Under the pieces are notes generated by a model. The model searched no databases. It was not told the origin of the DNA and saw nothing but the letters and a program-made list of their open reading frames with translations. Made by a program: the position numbers and the translations under genes. This document shows, piece by piece, positions 6,373-14,142 of a stretch of 64,000 nucleotides of DNA; position 1 is the first letter of the stretch; every line of letters starts with the position of its first letter. The stretch is from Edaphobacter aggregans DSM 19364. GTDB taxonomy: Bacteria > Acidobacteriota > Terriglobia > Terriglobales > Acidobacteriaceae. The DNA lies in the NCBI RefSeq assembly GCF_000745965.1, contig NZ_JQKI01000022.1, forward strand, positions 1-64,000, given 5' to 3'.

Positions 6373-7620
6373 ATGGTTTACAGATCCACATTGATTCGGA
6401 CCCTACGCCGCGTTGGTATATGCCTCGTCGTATCATTCGTCGTTCTCAACGTGTTTCTTCGTGTCGAGGCCTATCGCTTCCAACGCCGGGCGGAACGCCT
6501 GATGGCGGACTTTCAAGCTCTCGAGCTACGTCAAAGCAACTGGCTCGATGCAGACCGCCTCATCAGTCGGTGGGGTAAATATGGCAATTACGAAGGCCAT
6601 TGCGACGCATCCTTCTGTCGTTACAGCGTCGGCTTAAATAGCCCCGGGATGACATTTGGCCAGGCTTTTGCCATGGCTCCTGCCAATTTGAATAACCACT
6701 TCGTATATCGAACTGCCTCCCTCATTTCCACGCTATGGGAACACCTTGGAGTAAGGTTAGCGACCGTGCGAGCGACTTTCGTCGTCCAGGACAGAGTCGT
6801 CTTGCGGAAGAGCGCAGTCTTCATTTACGAGGTTCCACCTACATTTTCTGGCTCCTCTGGATATTCACTCATCGCCACGAGCCGCGCTACAAGCCGCCTT
6901 ACCTCAGGCGGCTGGCCGCTCATAGGGAGCGAGCAGTTAGCTGAGCACCCCTTCTATGCCGTCACAAGGCCGGGCGGCTGCTCTTTCTGTTTGATGGCAA
7001 ACGTAACATTCACGCCCGATACTCCCGATCCAGAGATGCGGCGATTGACTACGTTCAATCTAAATTGCATCACGCGGCTGCGTCCCTGTCGCTATCTCGA
7101 AGACATCTACCCAGCAGCCGAAAACTGGCATCTCTACGACGGCACGCTTGGGGGCCGTCCCTCACCACCGAATCAGGCCCACACCGAGCATCCCCCACTC
7201 CCCCTTGCATGCCGTGTTCCACTCTTTGCCCGAGGTCGCGAAGCCAGCCAGATTCTGAGCGTTACTGCACTGAGTGAATCTCAGGAGCGGCAACCCGGTG
7301 AGGTCATTGAAAAGGCAAGCGTGCGTCTCAATGGTGTGCTTAAGGGAGAAACGGAATACAAACCCGGGGAACTCATCGCCGTAACCTCGCGCTCAGATAG
7401 CAGATATTCTCCTAATGAGATCGAGACTCCTTTGAGTCCTGGCAGACAATTCCTGCTTCTGACTGTCTATCGAGAAGACAAATCGCACCCGCTAGAACTC
7501 GAGCGCTGCCTCGTCCTATCTGATACTCCGGAGATAAGAAATCAGCTCGAAGCGGGTGTGGCCCAGAACGATAGCCTTCGATACGCTGACACGCGTTCTT
7601 CTTACTTCATCCCCGATTAA
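6373..7620 (+). CDS. Membrane-anchored hypothetical protein (element cargo)
   Basis: 415 residues. An N-terminal signal anchor (about residues 13-31, VGICLVVSFVVLNVFLRV) after a basic RTLRR suggests an inner-membrane protein with a large domain outside the cytoplasm. The domain has scattered Cys residues (HCDASFC about 75-81, GCSFC about 211-215), possibly disulphide-forming in the periplasm. No catalytic motif is recognised. It is the only plus-strand gene of the element, has no clear ribosome binding site, and is bracketed by inverted and direct repeats, so it may have been acquired separately. Position near the left end is where satellites often carry accessory genes. Confidence 0.65.
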   Translation: MVYRSTLIRTLRRVGICLVVSFVVLNVFLRVEAYRFQRRAERLMADFQALELRQSNWLDADRLISRWGKYGNYEGHCDASFCRYSVGLNSPGMTFGQAFAMAPANLNNHFVYRTASLISTLWEHLGVRLATVRATFVVQDRVVLRKSAVFIYEVPPTFSGSSGYSLIATSRATSRLTSGGWPLIGSEQLAEHPFYAVTRPGGCSFCLMANVTFTPDTPDPEMRRLTTFNLNCITRLRPCRYLEDIYPAAENWHLYDGTLGGRPSPPNQAHTEHPPLPLACRVPLFARGREASQILSVTALSESQERQPGEVIEKASVRLNGVLKGETEYKPGELIAVTSRSDSRYSPNEIETPLSPGRQFLLLTVYREDKSHPLELERCLVLSDTPEIRNQLEAGVAQNDSLRYADTRSSYFIPD

Positions 7621-7659
7621 GCGATTCTGCTTTTCTAGCGAGAGTTCCCGAGAAACGGG

Positions 7660-7675
7660 GTTTTCGGCAACTTCG
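7660..7675 (-). repeat. Inverted motif copy 4
   Basis: GTTTTCGGCAACTTCG, one mismatch to the copy at 1788-1803 and inverted relative to 6304-6319. It begins 40 bases after the cargo-gene stop. Confidence 0.6.
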
Positions 7676-7702
7676 CTTGAGGGGCGCCCCTGCGACAGCC
7701 CT

Positions 7703-7731
7703 CCGGTCGCGTGTAGGGCAACGTGGCGCGA
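7703..7731 (+). repeat. Direct repeat flanking cargo gene, right copy
   Basis: Partner of 6204-6232, with two mismatches in 29 bases. Together with the inverted motif pair it makes the segment 6204-7731 look like a discrete inserted cassette. Confidence 0.6.
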
Positions 7732-7768
7732 CCTCTAGTCAGAAGGCGAGAATCGCGCGTCCTTAGCT

Positions 7769-8119
7769 TCATCCTTTCAATTGTTTCTTGAGGTCCCGAG
7801 CCAACTTCTCAATTTCATCCGCCTTTTTGATCATATCCACGGGCAACGAATTGATCGTCGAAGAATTCACATGCGCTTTCAAATCAGTGATCAGCACCGC
7901 CAATCTATCGGTATCGGCAACCATCCGCTTTTGCCGCGCTGCTCTCAACTGTCTGTCCTGTTGATCTCTCAACTTCGCATCGATACCTTCGGTCTGCGGG
8001 ATCTTCATCGGATCCAGCGTCTGGCCCTGTTCTGTACCGGGCATTTGTCCACCCTTCAATCTTGCCGACCCCGCCGTAATCAACAACACTCCAATTGTCG
8101 CAACTCGAATTATTCTCAT
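7769..8119 (-). CDS. Small exported helical protein
   Basis: 116 residues starting at MRIIRVATIGVLLITAGSA, a clear signal peptide; the longer frame to 8263 adds 48 residues of unlikely sequence. The mature part is charged and predicted helical: a linker (TLDPMKIPQTEGIDAKL), then DQQDRQLRAARQKRMVADTDRLAVLITDLKAHV and a C-terminal DMIKKADEIEKLARDLKKQLKG amphipathic helix. Small proteins of this build are frequent in acidobacterial genomes but have no assigned role. It is on the same strand as the head genes and lies 210 bases past the protease stop, so it may be transcribed separately as cargo. Confidence 0.65.
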   Translation of the reverse strand: MRIIRVATIGVLLITAGSARLKGGQMPGTEQGQTLDPMKIPQTEGIDAKLRDQQDRQLRAARQKRMVADTDRLAVLITDLKAHVNSSTINSLPVDMIKKADEIEKLARDLKKQLKG

Positions 8120-8329
8120 GTCATCTCCAACCCGGAACCTCAAGGTTATGGAATGATGCCCTTTGTGGCAGTGAGTTCGCAACAGGAACCCCACCGCCTG
8201 ATGTGCGGCGGCAGGTTTTAGTGAATCCGGCAGAGTTGCGATTCCGGCTAACGCGTCCGGCAACGGTACACTGCGGGATGCCGGACCATCTCGCCGATCT
8301 CCTCCTGCGTGTGGCAGGCCAGCCAGAGG

Positions 8330-9079
8330 TCAGCCGACGATGGTCTTCAGCGATAGTGCGAGACTCTTCAGTGCAGCCAACTCCTCCGCGTCCTGCCGTG
8401 CCTTAGTGCCTTCACAGTTGGGGTCGGTGCAATCTGGATCGGAGCAGTCGATGCAATCGCCGGAAACGCACTCGGGACACTCGCACTCACACAGCGCGTC
8501 CTTGCGGAGCAAAGTTTTCAGGGTGACGTCGATGCTTCGAAGCTGGTCGAGGTCGGCGGCGGTCACTTCGCCAGGTCGATAGCTTCGCAGCACGGTTTCA
8601 ATCTGCGAGAGCGATTTAATCGAGTTAGGGTTGACGAGGGCGAGTTGGTTAGCAGGGCAAGGGGTCAAACTCACTTCCCAGAGACGAATCTCGGCTAAAT
8701 TTCTAATTCGCCCGTCGCTGGAATATGTAACCTTCTGCGGGTCATTTGGGATTGAGTAACCCACACTCAATCCCTTAATCGATCCCGCCTTCAAATGATC
8801 GAAAACACGCCGCGCGTTGGGATCACTCATCACGAGCGAGCCGCTGACGGCCAAACCCACCCCGGGGGAATCGGACACGCGCGCCAATCCGAGCGGCTGG
8901 CTTTGGTCGTGCGCAAACAGTAAAGGAAAGCCAGCGCCCTGCGATGCGATGCTCTGACGGTAGGCTCCCGGCAAAACTACATCTCCGACTTCATCAACGT
9001 TCCCGTAGTGGGAAGCGATGCCTTCAAAGGTGCCAGCGTCGGTCACGGATTTGAGCTTAAGCGAAAAGTCACGCTGCAT
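8330..9079 (-). CDS. HK97-family prohead protease with Cys-rich tail
   Basis: 249 residues. The protease domain (about 1-165) has the family features: FEGIASHYGNVDEVGDVVLPGAY, the catalytic His in LLFAHDQSQPLG (His57) and the catalytic Ser in IKGLSVGY (Ser105), followed by the typical LWEVSLTPCPANQLALV. The family cleaves the scaffold segment of the capsid protein and then itself during procapsid maturation. Unusual here are eight Cys between residues 197 and 222 mixed with Asp and Glu, which look like a metal-binding insert before a helical C-terminus. It lies 16 bases after the capsid gene, in the usual order reversed on this strand (capsid then protease). Confidence 0.9.
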   Translation of the reverse strand: MQRDFSLKLKSVTDAGTFEGIASHYGNVDEVGDVVLPGAYRQSIASQGAGFPLLFAHDQSQPLGLARVSDSPGVGLAVSGSLVMSDPNARRVFDHLKAGSIKGLSVGYSIPNDPQKVTYSSDGRIRNLAEIRLWEVSLTPCPANQLALVNPNSIKSLSQIETVLRSYRPGEVTAADLDQLRSIDVTLKTLLRKDALCECECPECVSGDCIDCSDPDCTDPNCEGTKARQDAEELAALKSLALSLKTIVG

Positions 9080-9095
9080 CGCCTGTCTCCCTTTC

Positions 9096-10217
9096 CTACG
9101 AAGCCGGGCTTGTGGTCATGTTGCCGTAAATCCAAGCTGCTGGCCGCATCACCTGGAGGCACAATCTTTCCTCACACCTGATGGCCAACATATTCTGCAC
9201 GAAGAATGAGGCGTGGCTATCGCTAACCTCCACGATTGCCTCCATTCGATCCCTGATCAAGGCAGTAGCAGAACTCCCAACGAGAAACGTTCCGGTCGTC
9301 ATTGAATTTGTGACCGCGATCGGCCGTCCCCATAACCGCGGAATTGTGGCTTGTGCCGGATCACCGAACAGGTACCGGCCCTGACTGTCTTTGGTGAGAG
9401 CCATCGCCCAGAAATCCGAGGTACTCAGAACGATTGTGTCTACCGCATAGTCGCTCATCTCGGCCTGCTTGATCGCCGTCGCAATGACATCGAGGCGGTT
9501 CCATCCTTGCGAAGCCGGCGGCAACAATGCGCTGTTAAAGCTGGCCGCCTGCGTGACGAGGCCGTGCAAGTGCTCACCAGTTCCATCTCCCGCCAAAAGT
9601 TCCGCCTCTTCCTTCAACTTCAGGCCGTACATCAGGTGGCCGTTGATCGTCTCCGAGAGGCCCGGAAGATCGGTGAAGATTTGTTTACTGCAGGGAATCC
9701 AATGAGCGATTGTGCGCACCCGTTCGCTCACCGATGTCAGCGTGAGGTCGCTCTGCGCCTTGTCGCTCGCTTCGACCTGTGGACTCGCCTGGTTGCTGAA
9801 GGCGCTCACTTTGACGTAGTCGCATTCCGGCAAGTCGGTAGGCTGACTCCTCAAGAGATCGCGAATGCGAAGCTGGCGAAACTGCGTGCCGACGATTCCG
9901 GGCAGCCTGTCGATTGCCAAGACTCCGCTTGTCGCAAACCCAGCGGCCGTATTGGTGAGGGTCTTTTTCTGAAAGTCTGCAATCTTGATGGTGGCGCGAC
10001 CGCGTCCGCCCATCTCGCCCATGCGTTTGAACTCTGCGTGCTCAAAAACCTCTTCCGCAAGGCCTTTGGTTTGAAAATCGCTGCCTGCACGTCCTACTGA
10101 GCCTGCAAACTTGATGTCGAGGGCATCATATTGTTTTTGAAGGCCCTTGTAGTTATTGGCAACGGTTTCGACGGTCGTTTGGATGCTGTCGAGAATTTCC
10201 CTGATTTGTGGTTCCAT
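9096..10217 (-). CDS. HK97-fold major capsid protein
   Basis: 373 residues from ATG 10217, preceded by AGGAGTG; a longer frame to 10478 has non-coding composition. Residues about 1-45 form a short helical delta/scaffold region (ILDSIQTTVETVANNYKGLQKQYDAL). The rest is a phage major capsid domain: RDLLRSQPTDLPECDYVK (E-loop region), RVRTIAHWIPCSKQIFTDLPGL (spine helix), LLAGDGTGEHLHGL (the P-domain motif) and the A-domain IPRLWGRPIAVTNSM. Length is normal for HK97-like capsids (about 280 residues mature). It is transcribed just before the protease. No portal or terminase accompanies it. Confidence 0.92.
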   Translation of the reverse strand: MEPQIREILDSIQTTVETVANNYKGLQKQYDALDIKFAGSVGRAGSDFQTKGLAEEVFEHAEFKRMGEMGGRGRATIKIADFQKKTLTNTAAGFATSGVLAIDRLPGIVGTQFRQLRIRDLLRSQPTDLPECDYVKVSAFSNQASPQVEASDKAQSDLTLTSVSERVRTIAHWIPCSKQIFTDLPGLSETINGHLMYGLKLKEEAELLAGDGTGEHLHGLVTQAASFNSALLPPASQGWNRLDVIATAIKQAEMSDYAVDTIVLSTSDFWAMALTKDSQGRYLFGDPAQATIPRLWGRPIAVTNSMTTGTFLVGSSATALIRDRMEAIVEVSDSHASFFVQNMLAIRCEERLCLQVMRPAAWIYGNMTTSPAS

Positions 10218-10532
10218 TGGAGACACTCCTATCAGTGGCCGTTGGGCCTCTGGCTGTTCGGTTTTTTGCAAGCGCCAATTGCTGGCTTGCGTAGCCTGCT
10301 CCGTGCCGGTGAAATCCCGAGTGCCCTGTTGCGCTGCTCGATCCGAGCGAGAGTGTCTGCGTCTAGTATGCAACATCCTCAGGCTGTCGTGGAATACTTT
10401 CTCGCTCACCGTCGTCGGCTTGCGGTGGCGGCTCGCGCTGTGCGGCGGCGTCGATCCTGATGAGGGTTTGCACATCAACCCCCAACGCGGTGGCGCGTCT
10501 CTTCAAGCGATTCCATCGCAAAATGCGGGTCT
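10218..10532. other. Gap upstream of capsid gene, possible gene remnant
   Basis: 315 bases. The capsid frame stays open upstream to 10478 but the encoded peptide (rich in Thr, Gln, Arg) has no start with a ribosome binding site and no domain. It may be the decayed end of another head gene, or simply a leader. Confidence 0.35.
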
Positions 10533-10781
10533 TCATTGCACGATGCCCCCCGGCTTGGACAGGATTTCAATAGCGTGTTGGTGGGAATCGACGAGCTTCG
10601 TCAACGTGGCGACTTGATCTGTCAGCGCGCCGATCATCGCCTTCTGCTCTGCGTTTTCCCGCTGGAGTAGAACCTGCCCGGTGAGTAGGCGTTCGATGAT
10701 GGCTGCGCCGCTCGGTGCCTTCTCGAGTTCCTTTGCCATCGCCGCTACTGTTTTTGAAATGTCCTCTTCGGTTTTTTTCAT
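10533..10781 (-). CDS. Small coiled-coil protein
   Basis: 82 residues, ATG at 10781 with GGAGACGGAG just upstream. It is predicted almost wholly helical, with a heptad-like part (LLQRENAEQKAMIGALTDQVATLTKLVDSHQHAIEIL) suggesting a parallel coiled coil. It sits two positions before the capsid gene, so it could be a scaffold-like or size-determining factor, but there is no sequence evidence beyond location and helicity. Confidence 0.6.
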   Translation of the reverse strand: MKKTEEDISKTVAAMAKELEKAPSGAAIIERLLTGQVLLQRENAEQKAMIGALTDQVATLTKLVDSHQHAIEILSKPGGIVQ

Positions 10782-11051
10782 GTGGTTCTCCGTCTCCTGA
10801 ATGGCGTGCTGTGTGGAAAAAATCTGAAAAAGTAGCGAAATCTTACGGACGCCTGCACAGGGGTACGCAGATGATTTTCCATAGAGATTTTGATGTGCAC
10901 TCCTCTGCTCTGTCGTCGTCGCGTTCGCTAGGATGCGCGGGAATCGCGCTAGGTGACGCGAGGTGCCGTCGGTAGTCTTCGGGACGATTGATACATCGTC
11001 GAGGTGCCCTCTGACGCGCTGTAGCCGTCGCTATCGCTACGCCTCGGCTCA

Positions 11052-11507
11052 TCATTCGTCCTCGCCCTTGGGTCCAAAGTGCGATTGATAGAACTCCTCC
11101 ATCTCGCTGTCGCTGGCCGCCGTCTTGTACCAACGCCACCAGTCCAATAACTCGGCGGCATCAACTGGATTCCTTGCTGCGAACTGCGCGATCTGTTCCT
11201 CAATACGTGTCACCACTGTCTTCGTCTCATTCGTGTTGTCGCTGTCGCGGACGACGACGCACGGTTTAGTTTCTGAACCGCTATCGTGGTCTTCACTGTC
11301 ACCCGCCTCTAGGTTGTACAGGCGCTGTAGCTCCTGTCGCACAAGTTCGCGCCGCTCCAAGCGATACGACGCGAACAGTGCCTCCAGTTCGGCGTCGGTG
11401 TGTTGCGTCTTGTGGTAATCCCACGACCGCAACAGGTCAGCGGCTTCGTCCGGACTCAACTTCGCGGCGAGCCGTGCAACTCGCTCTTCAATTGGAATGC
11501 TCATCAT
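11052..11507 (-). CDS. Hypothetical acidic protein with duplicated domain
   Basis: 151 residues, ATG at 11507 with AAGGAG six bases upstream. The protein is an internal duplication. Residues about 6-48 (ERVARLAAKLSPDEAADLLRSW...YHKTQHTDAELEALFASY) align with about 103-145 (EQIAQFAARNPVDAAELLDWWRWYKTAASDSEMEEFYQSH). Both repeats share the pattern aromatic-rich helix, (W/Y)xK-T, then (D)xE(L/M)E. They are joined by a polar, disordered linker (about 63-100). No family is recognised. It lies 65 bases after the Spo11-like gene. Confidence 0.65.
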   Translation of the reverse strand: MMSIPIEERVARLAAKLSPDEAADLLRSWDYHKTQHTDAELEALFASYRLERRELVRQELQRLYNLEAGDSEDHDSGSETKPCVVVRDSDNTNETKTVVTRIEEQIAQFAARNPVDAAELLDWWRWYKTAASDSEMEEFYQSHFGPKGEDE

Positions 11508-11572
11508 GATGTGCTCCTTCGACCTCTCGCTACGATGGCCCGTCCATTTCCTAAACTTGAACTAGGCGCACT

Positions 11573-12508
11573 TTAAGCTGGTGGCTCCTGCCGAGCCTTT
11601 TTTGCATCCTCTACGATTTGCTTGGCGGTCTCGAAGTCATTACCTGACCACGGCTCGTCGTCCACCGGAAGTTTGTTCCATAGCTCCACGCTGCTAATGA
11701 TGCTCGCCATTTCCGCCTTCTCAACCTCGATTGCTCGTTCCCACTTGGTCTTGTCCATCAGGGAATGGACGGCATTCTTGATTCGGCTGCGCAACTCGTT
11801 CGCTGGGAGCGCATCGAGTTCAACGCAGTCAGGGCCGTAATTCCTGACAAATGCAGGACTGCGGCTGTCGCTCTCTTTCACGCGCAACGGCGGCAAATTA
11901 AACTGGCGGATGTCTGCCGGATGGATGGCGATGCGTTCGATTGAGAAGTTCGCGTGGATCTTCTCACGCAGGTCATTCTCAATCCCCACACCGCTGGGAT
12001 CATGGTCACCAAGGTAGAGCACGAAGATTCTCTTGCCACCGCGCTCTATTTGCCGAAACAGAACCTCAATTTGGTGTCGTTTTGTGGCGCTGTTGTAGCC
12101 GCGCCCCACCCGCACGGTTATGCCAAGCTCGTTCGTCAGCCCCTCAATTGAGCCGATGATGGCGTCCTTCTCCGTCCAAACTTCGACATGGTTTGGTTGC
12201 GATGCCCAATAGTCTTTGCGATAGCCGCGCTTCACAACTTCGGCATAACCCTGCGCATCCTGGAACACGTTCGGCTCATACTCCGGCCGCGAGCGATCTA
12301 CGATGTACTCCCAGCGGCAGCGCCCATCTTGTCGCGCCTTCGTCATGACCCGGCTGACCATCTGGTAACAGCTACGGTTGTTCTGGATGACAGCAAGGCT
12401 GACGATTTGATAGAAGAGCTGGCGGATCGTCATCGGGTATTGACGTTCTAGAATCGAGACCGCCACATTGATTAGCGCTGTGGTCTTCGCCCATTCTGCT
12501 TTAGCCAT
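11573..12508 (-). CDS. Spo11/topoisomerase VI A-like protein (TOPRIM)
   Basis: 311 residues, ATG at 12508 with GAGG seven bases upstream. The N-terminal winged-helix region has MTIRQLFYQIVS, matching the catalytic 5Y-CAP motif of Spo11/TopoVI-A (RDIFY type), with Tyr33 as the would-be nucleophile. The TOPRIM domain follows with Glu113 (VWTEKDA) and Asp168-x-Asp170 (YLGDHDPSG), the Mg-binding set. It is shorter than cellular TopoVI-A (about 350-390 residues) and has no TopoVI-B partner in the window, which fits the small A-only (mini-A) proteins known from mobile elements. It lies between the primase and the head genes. A role in origin nicking or recombination is inference. Confidence 0.78.
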   Translation of the reverse strand: MAKAEWAKTTALINVAVSILERQYPMTIRQLFYQIVSLAVIQNNRSCYQMVSRVMTKARQDGRCRWEYIVDRSRPEYEPNVFQDAQGYAEVVKRGYRKDYWASQPNHVEVWTEKDAIIGSIEGLTNELGITVRVGRGYNSATKRHQIEVLFRQIERGGKRIFVLYLGDHDPSGVGIENDLREKIHANFSIERIAIHPADIRQFNLPPLRVKESDSRSPAFVRNYGPDCVELDALPANELRSRIKNAVHSLMDKTKWERAIEVEKAEMASIISSVELWNKLPVDDEPWSGNDFETAKQIVEDAKKARQEPPA

Positions 12509-12551
12509 CGCTCATCCTCTCCTGATTCTTTTGCTTGCATGGTCGTCTCCG

Positions 12552-13835
12552 TCATCTACACTTCCGCCGTGCGAGTTCGCAGCGCGGCGCGGTTTTGTTT
12601 TTAGCGCGGATACCATCCCGTCCGCCAACAGAAAATCGGAGCACCGCAACACTTGATCGAAAGTCGTCGTCGCCCGCGATGGCCCGCATGAATCGTTTCT
12701 GTTGGCGCACCACTCGTGTACCACTAGGGGAAATCAAGGGGTGTACCACTAAGCCACTAGTAGTACTAGTGGTACTTCTTAGTGGGACACTCGCACGGTA
12801 TGTCGCGGCCCTCTTATGCGGAATGTAGGGCTGGACCAGCTCAAGCCTTCTCTCTTCGACGGCTCGTTGACGATAACGGCGAATCAAACTCCAGTCGCAG
12901 CCGAAAAGGCTCGCGATGCGTTCCAGTGGAAGAGCTATCGGTAAGCCCGGCCGCTGACTCTGGAGTTGATTGAAGAGAGCGACAAACCGCTCGTACGTTG
13001 ATTTGTAAACGCCCGCATTCGTAACTTCCCACGCCGCTTCCAACGGGTCCGGGCCACCTACCGGATAACGCGATACGCTTGCGGCTATTGCTAAAACCTC
13101 GTTCTCGCCTAGGGGTGGCACGCACCGACGGGAATTCGCGTCGAGAAGAAAAACTGACAATTCGTCGTGAGTCATACCTCGTCTGCGTTCCGCTCCGGCC
13201 AACCGTGCCAGTCCGTCGTTTCTTTGTGTTTCATACAGCTTGCCGATGGTGTTCGACTGTTTCGAAGTCGGTGAAGCCAACAGGTGCAACAGCCATTCCG
13301 GCGTCGGAAGAACTGCGGCGTCTGGGTTCGCCCAGCGATACCGGCGACCGGACGGATGAAGAGAAGGCGGAGCGATTACATAACCTCCGTCGCCCCGCAC
13401 ATCCAAGCCAGGGCGCAATTTCTCGACGCTGTTGCGAATTCTGATATCAGGTGGATTTTCAAAATAGCTGTGCTGGCCGTTTGATGTGATCGCAGTCAGC
13501 GTTTTCAACCAGAGGTCACCATGACTGCCGGTCATTTCACTCAAGGAATTCGCGCCTTTTTCTCCATCACAATCCAAAACCCAAATGCCAGAATCAGCGC
13601 CGGTCTTCACTGCCCAGTTGCAGTCTCGATAAGTGATCGACCACTGCTCGATGATGGAGGGATCGCACGTCGCCTTATCCTGCCAATTTGTGAGGAAAGG
13701 CACTTTGTCTCTCGCTTTGCATGGATGAATCCTCCAGCCCCTCGCTGCGAGGCGAAGGACATCTTCAAGAGACGCCGTTGGTTCAGATATCGCACGCTGC
13801 CGCTGGCGATGGCGTGATATCTTTGCTGCATCCAT
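12552..13835 (-). CDS. Primase-polymerase (Prim-Pol) replication protein
   Basis: 427 residues, ATG at 13835 with AAGGAG six bases upstream. Residues about 20-190 are a bifunctional primase/polymerase domain. It has the metal site LDCDGEKG (Asp88-x-Asp90), SNGQHSYF with His122, and RGDGGYVIAPPSLHPSG. Residues about 205-255 are a PriCT-1 like helical domain (GLARLAGAERRRGMTHDEL), and a winged-helix-like part (IASLFGCDWSLIRRYRQRAVEE) follows. No helicase domain is attached, so host helicase would be needed. The C-terminal 70 residues are basic and include the segment encoded by the palindromic repeats at 12716-12785. It is the likely initiator of element replication. Confidence 0.88.
   Translation of the reverse strand: MDAAKISRHRQRQRAISEPTASLEDVLRLAARGWRIHPCKARDKVPFLTNWQDKATCDPSIIEQWSITYRDCNWAVKTGADSGIWVLDCDGEKGANSLSEMTGSHGDLWLKTLTAITSNGQHSYFENPPDIRIRNSVEKLRPGLDVRGDGGYVIAPPSLHPSGRRYRWANPDAAVLPTPEWLLHLLASPTSKQSNTIGKLYETQRNDGLARLAGAERRRGMTHDELSVFLLDANSRRCVPPLGENEVLAIAASVSRYPVGGPDPLEAAWEVTNAGVYKSTYERFVALFNQLQSQRPGLPIALPLERIASLFGCDWSLIRRYRQRAVEERRLELVQPYIPHKRAATYRASVPLRSTTSTTSGLVVHPLISPSGTRVVRQQKRFMRAIAGDDDFRSSVAVLRFSVGGRDGIRAKNKTAPRCELARRKCR
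12716..12785. repeat. Nested palindromes and direct repeats inside primase 3' end
   Basis: GTGTACCACTA occurs at 12716-12726 and 12741-12751, exactly 25 bases apart, and GTACCACTA recurs inverted at 12767-12775. The centre (12754-12772) is a 19-bp perfect palindrome around one base, CCACTAGTA-G-TACTAGTGG. An outer pair CCACTAAG (12746-12753) and CTTAGTGG (12778-12785) extends it. This density is far above chance for coding sequence. Confidence 0.75.
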
Positions 13836-13850
13836 TGATTACTCCTTGGC

Positions 13851-13873
13851 CCCGCCGATTGGTCCCCGGCGGG
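13851..13873 (-). promoter_or_regulatory. Hairpin directly before the primase ribosome binding site
   Basis: CCCGCCG (13851-13857) pairs with CGGCGGG (13867-13873) around a 9-base loop. On the transcribed strand it is preceded by an A/T-rich stretch and followed within a few bases by AAGGAG of the primase. On the opposite strand a T-rich tail follows, so it could also stop plus-strand transcription. Confidence 0.45.
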
Positions 13874-13941
13874 TTTATTTTGTGCTGGCGGTGGTGCTGG
13901 CCAACTTGTCAACGATGCCCCCTCCGCTGGTCCCGGCTGGT

Positions 13942-14142
13942 CTATTGAATCTTGTTCTCCACGAGAAACTTCTCGAACGTCTCGCGGGGGATACGCAGAA
14001 CACGATAACGGCGCTTGAAGCGACCTTCGCCGCTGCCGATGTCGATCACTCCGATGCGCTTCTCAAATCTCCGAATGATGGTTTTCTTGGAGACTTTCAG
14101 AATCGCGGCAGCTTCTTCTGCTGTTAGATACTCGGTGGTCAT
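13942..14142 (-). CDS. Small HTH protein (excisionase-like)
   Basis: 66 residues from ATG 14142. TTEYLTAEEAAAILKVSKKTIIRRFEKRIGVIDIGSGEGRFKRRYRVLRIPRETFEKFL is a winged HTH of the excisionase family. The ATG overlaps the TGA of the preceding HTH gene (TGATG), so the pair is translationally coupled. Next gene downstream is the primase. Likely roles are recombination directionality or control of the replication genes. Confidence 0.78.
   Translation of the reverse strand: MTTEYLTAEEAAAILKVSKKTIIRRFEKRIGVIDIGSGEGRFKRRYRVLRIPRETFEKFLVENKIQ

Noticed and set aside
9351..10100. Antisense frame in the capsid gene
   Set aside because: It mirrors capsid codons and has no independent support.
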